The notes below the pieces were generated by a model, which was given only the letters and a program-made list of their open reading frames with translations, had not been told where the DNA came from and searched no databases. Both the position numbers and the translations under genes were made by a program. Shown here in pieces: positions 9,608 through 18,533 of a stretch of 64,000 nucleotides of DNA (position 1 is the stretch's first letter; each line of letters opens with the position of its first letter). The stretch is taken from the NCBI GenBank assembly GCA_965240325.2, contig OZ251229.1:1054001-1118000 (forward strand), in the 5' to 3' direction. The DNA is from Rebecca billardiae RCC1528 (taxonomy: Eukaryota; Haptophyta).

Positions 9608-11161
9608 TCACTGCCTGCGACCACCCGTGCCGCCGTCACTCAACGGCGGCGGTGGCGCGTTGGAGGGCGCGGTGCCACCGCCGCCAGTGCCGGCATCTCC
9701 TCCAGTGCCGCCGGTCCCGGCGCCCCCGCCGGTGCCGCCGCCCGCACCTCCGGCCCCACTGCCACCCGTGCCGCCGTCACCCAACGGGGGTGGTGCGCCC
9801 GAGGGGGCGGCGGCACCGCCGCCGGTGCCACCGGTACCAGTGCCGCCGCCGGTGCCGCCGGTGCCAGTGCCGCCGGTGCCGGTGCCGCCGGTGCCGCCGG
9901 TGCCGCCGGTGCCAGTGCCGCCGGTGCCAGTGCCGCCGGTGCCGCCGGTGCCGCCGGTGCCGCCGGTGCCAGTGCCGCCGGTGCCGGTGCCGCCGGTGCC
10001 GCCGGTGCCAGTGCCGCCGGTGCCAGTGCCGCCGGTGCCGCCGGTGCCGGTGCCGGCATCTCCTCCAGTGCCGCCGGTCCCGGCGCCCCCGCCGGTGCCG
10101 CCGCCCGCACCTCCGGCCCCACTGCCACCCGTGCCGCCGTCACCCAACGGGGGTGGTGCGCCCGAGGGGGCGGCGGCACCGCCGCCGGTGCCACCGGTAC
10201 CAGTGCCGCCGCCGGTGCCGCCGGTGCCAGTGCCGCCGGTGCCGGTGCCGCCGGTGCCGCCGGTGCCGCCGGTGCCAGTGCCGCCGGTGCCGGTGCCGCC
10301 GGTGCCGCCGGTGCCAGTGCCGCCGGTGCCAGTGCCGCCGGTGCCGCCGGTGCCGGTGCCGCCGGTGCCGCCGGTGCCGCCGGTGCCGCCGGTGCCAGTG
10401 CCGCCGGTGCCGGTGCCGCCGGTGCCGCCGGTGCCGCCGGTGCCGCCGGTGCCAGTGCCGCTGGTGCCGCCGGTGCCAGTGCCGCCGGTGCCGGTGCCGC
10501 CGGTGCCGCCGGTGCCAGTGCCACCGCTGGTGCCGCCACCGGTGCCGCCGCCGGTGCCGCCGCCGGTGCCGCCGCCCGCACCCCCCGCAGCGCCCCCGCC
10601 ACCCGTGCCGCCATCGTTCAACGGCGGCGGTGGCGCGTGGGAAGGCGCCGTACCAGCGGCACCGCCTGTACCACCGGCACCGCCCGCACCACCGGCACCG
10701 CCCGCACCACCGGCACCGCCCGCACCACCGCCCGTTGGGAAACCGCCCGTGGCTGGCCATCCCCAACCGCCATTGCCACTGGCCAGGGGACCGCCACCGC
10801 CACCGCCAGTGTCGCCAGCCGCGGCGTCGCAGCCTGCGGCAAAGTTGCACTGCATGCGGCAGCACGCGCACAAGCAGTGCATCTTCTCCTCGCCGAAGCC
10901 TTCGACGAATCCCTTGCGCTTGGCACAGTTCTCCTTCTTGGGGCCGCAGCGATGCCAAGCACACGTGCCGCACGCGGCGCCGTAGTTGTGGCCGTCATCT
11001 GGGACGAACTCGAAGCGCTCCGGCTCGACAGCGGCGGCGGAGTGGCGGGAGACCAGGGCGAGGGCGACGATGGCGAGCGCCGTCGCCGCACCCGCGAAGA
11101 TGGCCCAGCCCCGCGCCGGGCGCGTCTTCCCCAGCGTCGGCGAGATCTCGGCGCCGAGCAT
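9608..11161 (-). CDS. type II membrane protein with Cys-rich head and Gly/Thr tandem-repeat tail
   Basis: The protein has 517 residues from the ATG at 11161. The N-terminus is cytosolic, followed by a hydrophobic anchor (GWAIFAGAATALAIVALALV) and then a Cys-rich block of about 60 residues (CGTCAWHRCG, CAKRKG, CLCACCRMQC, CDAAAG). About 380 residues of GGTGTGGTG-type repeat follow to the stop. Within the repeat, a 363-bp segment (121 codons, in frame) is tandemly duplicated, and the block APPPLGDGGTGG recurs with variations. The low-complexity Gly/Thr tail resembles structural or cell-covering proteins. Function is unknown. The Thr residues could be O-glycosylated in the Golgi, which would fit the neighbouring enzymes. 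Repeat number is likely polymorphic and prone to misassembly. Confidence 0.7.
   Translation of the reverse strand: MLGAEISPTLGKTRPARGWAIFAGAATALAIVALALVSRHSAAAVEPERFEFVPDDGHNYGAACGTCAWHRCGPKKENCAKRKGFVEGFGEEKMHCLCACCRMQCNFAAGCDAAAGDTGGGGGGPLASGNGGWGWPATGGFPTGGGAGGAGGAGGAGGAGGAGGTGGAAGTAPSHAPPPPLNDGGTGGGGAAGGAGGGTGGGTGGGTGGGTSGGTGTGGTGGTGTGGTGTGGTSGTGTGGTGGTGGTGGTGTGGTGTGGTGGTGGTGGTGTGGTGGTGTGGTGTGGTGGTGTGGTGTGGTGGTGGTGTGGTGTGGTGGGTGTGGTGGGAAAPSGAPPPLGDGGTGGSGAGGAGGGTGGGAGTGGTGGDAGTGTGGTGGTGTGGTGTGGTGGTGTGGTGTGGTGGTGGTGGTGTGGTGTGGTGGTGGTGTGGTGTGGTGGGTGTGGTGGGAAAPSGAPPPLGDGGTGGSGAGGAGGGTGGGAGTGGTGGDAGTGGGGTAPSNAPPPPLSDGGTGGRRQ
9691..10416 (-). repeat. 363-bp in-frame tandem duplication inside GC-rich minisatellite
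   Basis: The segment starting at 9691 (CGGCATCTCCTCCAGTGCCG) restarts at 10054, and at least the first 230 bp match. The unit is 121 codons, so the host frame is kept. It sits within GCCGGTGCC-type short repeats running from about 9830 to 10600. Confidence 0.85.
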
Positions 11162-11580
11162 GGTGGCGCTGGGTTCTTCGGCCTGCCCGCCGCGCGGTTT
11201 GCGGTGCGAGTCGGCCTTTGAAGATGCAGGCGTGTACGCACCCGCGACTCTCTCGCAAGTCGGTTGCAAGCGACGAGGCCCGCTGGCGCCAGCGCCGCGC
11301 GCCCGTACCCGCTGATCATAATTTCCGCGGGAGCCGCATTCATCAGTTGCCGTTCATAAGCCGATCGGTTATCTCGGCCACAATGAATTGGTTCCTACCA
11401 ATCACGGAGGGAATACTATCCGGCGCCTGCCTGAAGACGTTCTCATGAAAGTCTTCTGCGGTATGATAAAATTGCGATTCGTCGGCCCTGTGATCTCCGG
11501 CGATCTCAACGCTCCGGGTTCCCCGGAGAGCGGCACGCCGCACGCGGTCGCGGGCACGCGGGCATTTAGCAGGATCCAAC
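11162..11580. other. intergenic flank left of foldback element
   Basis: No gene is supported. The last bases before the element (GATCCAAC, 11573-11580) are repeated after its right end and form the target-site duplication. Confidence 0.5.
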
Positions 11581-12686
11581 CAAGGGAGGTCCGGGCCGGG
11601 AGCTCCCAGCGAGCGGCCAGCGCGACATCACCTCAAGGTTTTTCCTGAGCGCCGGGCGGCAGCGGCGGCGAGGGCGGTGCTCCGCTGGCGGGGCGCGCAC
11701 GGGGCACGGCGCTGCGGGCGCGGATGTGTCCGCAGAGCCGGCGCGTGCGGACGGGCTGTTGCGGGAGAGCATCTGGCGCCCTCCTGCGCCGCGCGCATTG
11801 CGCCACGCCTCTTTCGCCTTGACTCAGGGCAGCGCGCACATGCGCGCTGCGTCAAGGCCAGCCTTGCCGCGCCGCAGCCGACCGCACGCGCGCCGTGCGC
11901 GGCGTGGTCGGGAAGGAACGGGCGCGGCTGCCGGGCGAGATGGCGACATCACGTGCGCACGCCATGTCGTCCCGCGGCGCCGCGAAAGGGCGCGATAACG
12001 GATCCGCACAGCTGTTGACGAGTGCTGATTTCTTGCCGTGCCTGAAGCCAGACCTGAGCTCGAAAAAGATGATGAAAGTGCATCAGCGCGAGGAAAGCGT
12101 CGCACCCAGCACTTCTACATGGCCACGTGGTGATGGACATTCATGTAAGAGTAGTCCGCGTGCCCGTCTGGCACTGTTCTGTGTCTCAATGATCGTCCCG
12201 ACAAGGGTCGCGACCGCGAGGCCGTGCAGACCATTTGAGACAACTCGAAGAGGCGTGCAAACGGACCGGCGACACGCTCGTCAAGGCGTGGCGGGGCGGC
12301 ATGGCGTGCGCACGTGATGTCGCCATCTCGCCCGGCAGCCACGCCCGTTCCTTCCCGACCACGCCGCGCACGGCGCGCGCGCGGTCGGCTGCGGCGCGGC
12401 AAGGCTGGCCTTGACGCGGCGCGCATGTGCGCGCTGCCCTGAGTCAAGGCGAAAGAGGCGTGGCGCAATGCGCGCGGCGCAGGAGGGCGCCAGATGCTCT
12501 CCCGCAACAGCCCGTCCGCACGCGCCGGCTCTGCGGGCACATCCGCGCCCGCAGCGCCGTGCCCCGTGCGCGCCCCGCCAGCGGAGCACCGCCCTCGCCG
12601 CCGCTGCCGCCCGGCGCTCAGGAAAAAACCTTGAGGTGATGTCGCGCTGGCCGCTCGCTGGGAGCTCCCGGCCCGGACCTCCCTTG
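11581..12686. mobile_element. foldback (hAT-like) non-autonomous DNA transposon
   Basis: The two ends are near-perfect inverted repeats of about 395 bp: 11581-11975 and 12292-12686. They differ at only a handful of positions. The termini read CAAGGG and CCCTTG, which fits the hAT terminal pattern YARNG. ATCCAAC (7 bp, or GATCCAAC 8 bp depending on one end base) flanks both sides at 11573-11580 and 12687-12693, consistent with a hAT target duplication. The 316-bp centre has no transposase. The similarity of the arms suggests a recent insertion. It ends 11 bp before the start codon of the next gene. The hAT assignment is inferred from ends and duplication length only. Confidence 0.85.
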
Positions 12687-12697
12687 ATCCAACAACG

Positions 12698-13843
12698 ATG
12701 GCGGACCGCTCGAGACTGTACATGCACGTGCATGTACCGAAGACGGCGGGGACGACAGTGTCCAACATCCTGCTGGCGACTCTGTGCGTGCCAGACCCGG
12801 TCGATATCACCGGTCGAGTGCCAGATCACCAGTGGGGCGAGCACTGCGCGCACTCCTGTCCGGCAGCGCTCGTGGACACAGAGCTGTCGTGCCTGCCGCA
12901 GTCACCGTACGAGCAGCGCACGACCGCCGGTGCGGACTACATCCTCGCGAGGACGGAGCACACGTCATTCGAGCGCTCGCAAACGCGTGCGCACGCGTTG
13001 GCGCGCCGCTTCAACACGACACGCGTGACGTACATCACCACGCTCCGCTCGGGCAGCGCGCGCACCGTCTCGCACTGGTCACACTGCATCGATGACGCGC
13101 TCCAGAAGCGTTCCACGCGCTGCATCCTCGGCGGTTACCCGGTGACCACGCGCCGGACGCCAGCGTCGCTCGCCGTCTTCATGCGAGAGCGCGGCCACCG
13201 ATGGCAGCCTTGGTGCACGCGCTGCCTGCCCTACCTCTTCGGCACAGGCCAGCCGAGGCCAGCGTTTCGCCAGCTGCGCAGCAGCGGCGGTACCGGCTTC
13301 CCCGGCGCGCCGGCATGGCACGATGGCCGAGCAGCTCGGCCGAGCGGGGCTGGGTTTGCGCGCGCGGGTGGGCTCGGCAACCTCGCCCAGTGCGACCAGT
13401 GCCCCCGCGCGCTCTGGAACTACATTCGGCCTTGCAACCAGCAGGTGGGCCAGCTCGCTTCTGTGCACGCCGTCGCGCACGTGACGCGCGCACATCTCGC
13501 TCAGGCCAAGGCCGTTCTGCTCGGCCAGGACTTCGTCGTAGGGTTCACAGACTGCCTTCCTGATCTGCATGCGCATCTGACGCAGCTGCGGCGTGTCGCG
13601 CATGGGCTCCAGACGCGCGCGCGCGCCGCCCCTGTCGTCTTGCCGCACGTGGAGCACCGGACTCGCTCGGGGGTGCAGCTCGATCCCGGGCTGCGAGCGC
13701 AGCTCGACTCGTGCAATGCACTCGACAACGAGCTCTGGCTGTGGGCGCTGAATCGAAGTGCATCCGGAGACCAGCGCTTCCTCCCAAGCGAGTGCACTCG
13801 CAGGCTTTACGCGGCCCACGCGGCGCGGAACTGGAAGTTGTAG
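12698..13843 (+). CDS. sulfotransferase-family protein (PAPS-binding)
   Basis: The protein has 381 residues. The 5'-phosphosulfate loop HVPKTAGTTV lies at residues 12-21. A candidate 3'-phosphate segment LRSGSARTVSHW is at about 118-129. Many Cys residues in the middle (CTRCLPY, CDQCPRALW) suggest disulfides of a lumenal enzyme. This is the Sulfotransfer_2-like type that modifies glycans in the Golgi. No signal peptide or membrane anchor precedes the P-loop, unlike the other two sulfotransferases here. In the pre-insertion sequence the ATG is preceded by GATCCAACAACG, which follows a TTTAGCAG that could be a splice acceptor. An N-terminal anchor exon may therefore be missing from this call or have been separated by the transposon. 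Confidence 0.75.
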   Translation: MADRSRLYMHVHVPKTAGTTVSNILLATLCVPDPVDITGRVPDHQWGEHCAHSCPAALVDTELSCLPQSPYEQRTTAGADYILARTEHTSFERSQTRAHALARRFNTTRVTYITTLRSGSARTVSHWSHCIDDALQKRSTRCILGGYPVTTRRTPASLAVFMRERGHRWQPWCTRCLPYLFGTGQPRPAFRQLRSSGGTGFPGAPAWHDGRAARPSGAGFARAGGLGNLAQCDQCPRALWNYIRPCNQQVGQLASVHAVAHVTRAHLAQAKAVLLGQDFVVGFTDCLPDLHAHLTQLRRVAHGLQTRARAAPVVLPHVEHRTRSGVQLDPGLRAQLDSCNALDNELWLWALNRSASGDQRFLPSECTRRLYAAHAARNWKL

Positions 13844-15076
13844 AGTGTCCTCTCGGACCGCCAGCTGGTGCCCAGGGGCGGCGGGGCGGCCCACGGGCCC
13901 TGGGCCGCCGCGCGTCGGGCCCGCAGCCTGAGCCTGTCTGTTAGACCTTCGCTGGGCAGCAGATCGACTGTCGACCCGGCGACCTTGGTATACATCTAGA
14001 CCGACGTCACTGCGACTACATACTGAGTTTATTCTGAGATTGTCAACGACTCGGCAAGGCCACTATTCACTAGGCCGCGCGGCACCCCGCACCGGCCCGG
14101 GCGACCACATCCACTACCTGCACTACGGCATCGATCAATAACTTGAACAGCCTCTGACGACGACGTACGCGGGCAACTACATGATGACCAAGGCCGACGA
14201 CGACTGCAAAAACAGCGGCATCCCTGGGCGCCTACTACCTCAGTGACCGTGTGATCAGCATCGGTTACGACGACTCCCTCACCCGCGGCCAACGCGCTCC
14301 GACGACATCCTCCATCAACTCCATTCAGTACTTCGACAGACGAATCAGGAGAGCTGCGCCCTCGTGCCTGTGTCTTTAAATCATAGAATTAGTAAGAGAG
14401 AGGAAGAGAGAGGGACCCACTGTCTGAGAGGGAGAGAGAGAGATCAGACAGTCTGAGAGATCTGACCCGGTCATTGCCCGACATCGGCGCAGTGCGCGCG
14501 AGGCGGTTCGTCGAGTCGTCGAGTGGGCCGCCCCGGCAGCGGCCAGTGAGTGCGGCAGTCGCGGTGCTGTGCACAGTGCAGCCCGCCCGCGCGGGCCGGC
14601 GGAGGATTCCGCGTCCGCGGCGTCAGTAGCCGCGGGGCCGTCCGTGACAAGGCTGACAACTGACACCCCCGCCCGTGACCCCGGCCCGGCGGCTTAGTCT
14701 GTGACTCAGACTAGTGAGTCTGACTCAGATCATCGAGTCAGACTCAGTCAGTCAGTCGATCGTAGTAGTCACTAGCTTAGTACTACTGATGTAGTATCTT
14801 AGTCAGTCTAAGACTCATGTTCTATATCATAAGCAATCAGGCACGGGCCTATACTCTAATAGAGGCCCGTGCCTAAATAAGCAGCATCGTCTGAGTTATT
14901 TATTATATATATATATATATGATATACGACGTACGTAGTGATGAGACTATGATGATGAATTCAGGCACGCGCACGCACGGTCACTCGGTCAGTAGTCACG
15001 AGATATGATGCTAGTAGGTACTTATCTATATTGACTAGTTAGATGAGACGGTGGCCAGTCCAGGCTGGCTGCTGGC
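13844..15076. other. intergenic with degenerate fragment and GACTCA-rich low complexity
   Basis: It contains a gene remnant (14070-14393). GAGA-rich sequence lies at 14396-14460. A stretch of repeated GACTCAG/GTCAGT motifs spans 14697-14820. A short TA run lies near 14904-14922. No intact gene is seen. Confidence 0.6.
14070..14393 (+). pseudogene. remnant of a dispersed gene or repeat (copy A; copy B at 39395-39690)
   Basis: Blocks such as GGGCGACC...ATCCACTA, TACATGATGACCAAGG, CAGCGGCATCCCTGGG, GTGATCAGCATCGG and TGTGTCTTTAAATCATAGAA occur in the same order in copy B on the other strand. Short translated pieces (HYLHYGI, YMMTKADDDCK) look protein-like but the frame is broken by stops and indels. 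The parent protein is not recognised. Confidence 0.65.
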
Positions 15077-15826
15077 TCATCGCAGCTGGCCCGTCGGTGT
15101 GGCCGCGGGCGTGGCAATGGGTGACGCCGGGTCGCTGACGGACTTGATTGCGTCCAGCCGCTCGCGCCACGAGGGGGAGAGGCCGGACTTGCGCGCGCCT
15201 TCTCGGATGAGGTCCAGATAGCGTCGAGAAGGGCGAAGATCGATCAGCTGCTCGATGATTCGGCCTGGTCCCTTTGCGCGGAAGGCGCACGCCCCTGTGA
15301 ACCGCCCGCTGTACGTCTCGCATGGCACGCTGACCAAGTCATAGGCGAACGGCACACCTTCGCTCGCGCAAAGACGAACAAGCTGTCCAATTGTGAGCGT
15401 GTACAGGACACCGTGACACTCGTCGATCTCGCGCCCCTTTGTCGGCTCAATGGAAGCGAACGCTGGCTCGCTGCCAGCGCCGAGCGCAGTGAACGCGAGG
15501 CGATGCTCGCGAACCAGGGCCGGCTCCCACCTGACCGGCGTGCTGCCGATGCGCGCGCGCATCACGTTCGGGTCGACGTTCGATCCGATGCCGAGGTATT
15601 TCACGGTAGGCGAGCCCAGGATCGCCAGCACGAGCGCCGTGGACGTGAGCATGGTGATCGACGCGGACACGGGAGTAGACTGTCGGCGGAGCTTCTGGAA
15701 GACTGCTAGGGGAAGTTGCCAACGGCGAGTGCGAACCGAGACCAAACCGGAGGGGATTCCATTATTCCCACGGCTGGGAGTCCGGGGCTCCGGGCGGGAA
15801 AGCCTGAAGAGCACGATGGCGGGCAT
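15077..15826 (-). CDS. gamma-glutamylcyclotransferase-fold protein
   Basis: The protein has 249 residues from the ATG at 15826. A second candidate ATG at 15652 gives 191 residues and begins with a hydrophobic leader (MLTSTALVLAILG). The fold signature is KYLGIGSNVDP at the start of the domain, then FTALGAGSEPAFASIEP, CHGVLYTLTIGQLVRL and EGVPFAYDLVSVPCETYSG. The C-terminal PSRRYLDLIREGARKSGL is typical of GGCT-like proteins. These enzymes cyclise gamma-glutamyl groups to 5-oxoproline; whether this one is active is not shown. The N-terminal leader may target it to an organelle or the secretory route. It starts 74 bp from the divergent GT77-like gene. Confidence 0.75.
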   Translation of the reverse strand: MPAIVLFRLSRPEPRTPSRGNNGIPSGLVSVRTRRWQLPLAVFQKLRRQSTPVSASITMLTSTALVLAILGSPTVKYLGIGSNVDPNVMRARIGSTPVRWEPALVREHRLAFTALGAGSEPAFASIEPTKGREIDECHGVLYTLTIGQLVRLCASEGVPFAYDLVSVPCETYSGRFTGACAFRAKGPGRIIEQLIDLRPSRRYLDLIREGARKSGLSPSWRERLDAIKSVSDPASPIATPAATPTGQLR

Positions 15827-15900
15827 GCCACGCCGACGAGGGTGAGAACCAAGAGAAACCAACGCATCCTGTGTACGAGTACGAGTGCGAGTGTACGACC
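15827..15900. promoter_or_regulatory. very short divergent promoter region
   Basis: Only 74 bp separate the start codons of two opposed genes. It includes a CGAGTACGAGTGCGAGTG repeat close to the rightward start. Promoter function is inferred from position. Confidence 0.35.
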
Positions 15901-17136
15901 ATGGTCGTGTGCAAAGTCGTCTTCGTGGGCTTTGCCCTTGTCGCGCTGCTGCTTTGGGCGATGCCGTCCCCCCCACGCTCCGCGCCGAGGACGAGTCTCA
16001 CCGCCTCTCGCGCGAGGCAGCTGGCCGTCGCCGGCACACAGCGCTGGCAGCGGGGCGGGGCGGCCTCGATTGCCTCCGCTGGAGAGGGCGTTCGAGTCCA
16101 CGACTCGACACTGATGCCAGCAGCGAGCACAACCACACGGTCGAAGAGCCCGCTCTACGCCCGGGAGGCGGCGGAGTGGGCGGCGTTCGAGCGCGAGCAG
16201 CCCGCAGACAGCGTGCTGATCCAGGCGCTGCGTCCGGTGCTGGAGAGGGTCGCCAACAACCGCTCCGAGGTGATGCTGGGTATCGCGAATGACGTGATGA
16301 TGTGCACCAACCCGCGCACGTGCTGGTGGAACGGTGGCAACATCCTCGCATCGTTCATCGACGTCAACAGGCGGGTGGGCATTTCAAACTACGTCATCAT
16401 CGCCCTTGATGACGCGGTGGCCACGTACTGCCGCGAGCATGGTGCGCCGCACGTGCGCGTCGAGCTCGAGGTGCCGGGCGCGCAGAAGGGCTCGCGCGGC
16501 GCGAATATGATCAGCACACTCAAGTACGAGATGCTTGGCGACGTGCTGCTCCTTGGCTACTCGGTGCTGGTCGTCGACCTTGACGTCGCGTTCCTCCGGG
16601 ACCCGTTTGCGCACCTTCACCGCGACGCCGAGCTGGAGGGCTCGAGCGACGGTTTCACAAGGGACTGGACAGGTGGGAAGCTCGGCTCGATCAGCGACAA
16701 GAGCATGGGCTGGGGCGGCGGCGGGCTGTACGTGCAAGTATTCACGCTGAACGTCGGCTGCGTCTTCGTCCAGCCCTCGCCGCGCACAGTGGCGCTCATG
16801 CGCGGCGTCGGCGCGCGGCTCAAGAGGGCGGCGGCATGGGACCAGCAGGTATTCAACGAGGAGCTGTGGTTCCCGGCGTACAGTGAGCGCGCGTCGTATC
16901 GCGTGACCATCCGCGTGATGGACCACCTGATGTGGTGCAATTCGAAGACTTTCTTCAAGAGCGAGCGCCGGCGCTTCCTGCCCGGCAGCACTGCGACGGC
17001 ACCCATGCCGGTGATGGTGCACACCAACTACCACCCGGACAAGCACAAGCGCATGCTCTGCGTGATTGCGCGCTACCTCGACGGCCAGGTGGATGCGTGC
17101 GACGGCTTCCCGGGCGGCAGCGCCCCAGGCACGTGA
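15901..17136 (+). CDS. GT77-like nucleotide-sugar glycosyltransferase, type II membrane
   Basis: The protein has 411 residues from the ATG at 15901; an upstream GTG is not needed. A short N-terminus is followed by an anchor (VVFVGFALVALLLWAM) and a stem. The catalytic region contains GYSVLVVDLDVAFLRDPF, a DxD-type metal and sugar-nucleotide site near residues 225-229. FTLNVGCVFVQPSPRTVALM and WDQQVFNEELWFP follow, as in nucleotide-diphospho-sugar transferase (DUF271/GT77) enzymes such as plant RRA, XEG113 and RGXT. The C-terminal MVHTNYHPDKHKRM is also characteristic. It probably adds pentose or galactose units in the Golgi. The exact donor is unknown. Confidence 0.85.
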   Translation: MVVCKVVFVGFALVALLLWAMPSPPRSAPRTSLTASRARQLAVAGTQRWQRGGAASIASAGEGVRVHDSTLMPAASTTTRSKSPLYAREAAEWAAFEREQPADSVLIQALRPVLERVANNRSEVMLGIANDVMMCTNPRTCWWNGGNILASFIDVNRRVGISNYVIIALDDAVATYCREHGAPHVRVELEVPGAQKGSRGANMISTLKYEMLGDVLLLGYSVLVVDLDVAFLRDPFAHLHRDAELEGSSDGFTRDWTGGKLGSISDKSMGWGGGGLYVQVFTLNVGCVFVQPSPRTVALMRGVGARLKRAAAWDQQVFNEELWFPAYSERASYRVTIRVMDHLMWCNSKTFFKSERRRFLPGSTATAPMPVMVHTNYHPDKHKRMLCVIARYLDGQVDACDGFPGGSAPGT

Positions 17137-17610
17137 CTCGTGAGCATTGCGCGTGCGCTGACATGCCCGCCGATCCGGGTCATGCCAGACATGCTGGGGG
17201 TGAATCATCATGCCCAAACAAACGCCACCGGGTCGTCGTCGGAGGGGCCCGCCTTTTGAACTGCGTACAGTATAACGTACCTAATAACTACGGCCCAGCA
17301 GCATGAGCAGGGTCCTGAGGCTGAGCCTGAGGCCTGACAGTCCGACTGTCCGAGGTGCCCCCGGACCCGGACCCGGTGTCGCCGGTCGCGGTGACGCGGA
17401 CGGGCGCCGCGGACTCCGCGGCCAGGCCCGGAACTCAGTCCAAGTGTGACTGGCGGCAAGCCCGGGTAGCAGCGTTGCCTTCGTCAGCGACGAGGCGCAC
17501 ACGCCCATGCTGATGGTCACTGGCATCACGGCATCACCGCCGCGGCCGCTACCCATGGTGGGGTCCGCTGCTGAGTGTCTGGTCCAAACTGGATACTGGA
17601 GCGCCGACCG
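17137..17610. other. intergenic, convergent 3' ends
   Basis: Non-coding sequence between two stops. A Pro/Gly-like GC-rich patch (CCCGGACCCGGACCCGG) lies near 17360. Nothing else is recognised. Confidence 0.55.
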
Positions 17611-18369
17611 TCACACGTCACCCTCAAGGTCGTCCGAGGCCGCAGCCGTGACCACATCTGGCCCGTCATGCCTCGTGTTGGCGTCGTCGTCTGCGCCATC
17701 GTCGGTCGTTCCTGCGCCCCCTCGCTCGTCGTCGTTCTCGGCATCGTCGTCGTCATCGTCGCCATCGCTACCGTCCGCGTCTGCAAGGCCCAGCTTCTCC
17801 AGCTGTGCGTCGTGAATGATCTGCAGCACGCGCTGCTGCACGTGCACCGCGCTCATCCCAACGTCAGCGCCGCCCATCACGGCGAACTGCTTGGGCTTGC
17901 GCCTCGCCCCACCCCGGTTATTTTCTGGTGCCGCATCCGAATCCGAGCGCGCGCCCGCCTCGTCCAGGCCGCCGTCCTCGTCAGCGCCCTCGTCGTCGCT
18001 CTCGTCCGCGCTCAGAAAGAGCTGCACGTTTGGCAGGCCCTGCGTGAGGATGCCCAGGTGCTTGGCGAGCTCCATCCCAGCGTTCGTGCCCACGCTGACG
18101 GTCGCGAAGCGCAGCTGGTGGGCCCATGGCCGCGACGTCAGCTCCTTCCACACCGGTCGGAACGCCTGACACGAAGAGCACTTGGGGTCGAAGAACTCGA
18201 CCAGCCATGACTCGCCGGAGCGGACGATCAGCTTGAGGAAGCGCTCCTCCGTGTCGATGCTCACAGCGGCGTGGATCGCCTGCTGGTTGACGCGGAACGA
18301 CGTGTACAAGGTGGGCACGAGCACGAACAGGGCGACCGTCGCGTACACCAGTCGCCGCCGCACACGCAT
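17611..18369 (-). CDS. membrane-anchored thioredoxin-like protein with acidic tail
   Basis: The protein has 252 residues from the ATG at 18369. A basic start (MRVRRR) and hydrophobic helix (LVYATVALFVLVPTLYTSF) form a signal anchor. The thioredoxin-like domain follows, with SWLVEFFDPKCSSCQAFRPV and the redox pair C64-x-x-C67. FATVSVGTNAGMELAKHLGI and LPNVQLFL are the later strands. A long Asp/Glu/Ser-rich tail with poly-Asp follows. It resembles a single-domain PDI-like oxidoreductase of the ER. The CSSC site is unusual compared with CGHC or CGPC. Redox function is inferred. Confidence 0.8.
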   Translation of the reverse strand: MRVRRRLVYATVALFVLVPTLYTSFRVNQQAIHAAVSIDTEERFLKLIVRSGESWLVEFFDPKCSSCQAFRPVWKELTSRPWAHQLRFATVSVGTNAGMELAKHLGILTQGLPNVQLFLSADESDDEGADEDGGLDEAGARSDSDAAPENNRGGARRKPKQFAVMGGADVGMSAVHVQQRVLQIIHDAQLEKLGLADADGSDGDDDDDDAENDDERGGAGTTDDGADDDANTRHDGPDVVTAAASDDLEGDV

Positions 18370-18533
18370 CAGGACCAAACCGTCGACGCACGATGGTCGA
18401 TGTGGGCCGCCGCGCGCCAGCCGCCTTCTTGGGCACGACCTGCCAATTGCTGGCAATATATTGCGGCTTTTATAGATATGCGCGTCGTCATTTTATTTGT
18501 AACTACAGTTCCGCGGGCGGTGTTCTACGACGA

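Noticed and set aside
9830-10600. CRISPR-like array
   Set aside because: The repeats are short coding tandem units without unique spacers, in a eukaryotic membrane-protein gene.
9586-11448. 620-residue Cys/Arg-rich frame on the plus strand
   Set aside because: It is the antisense of the Gly/Thr repeat gene; its CRRCRCRR pattern is forced by the GCCGGTGCC repeat.
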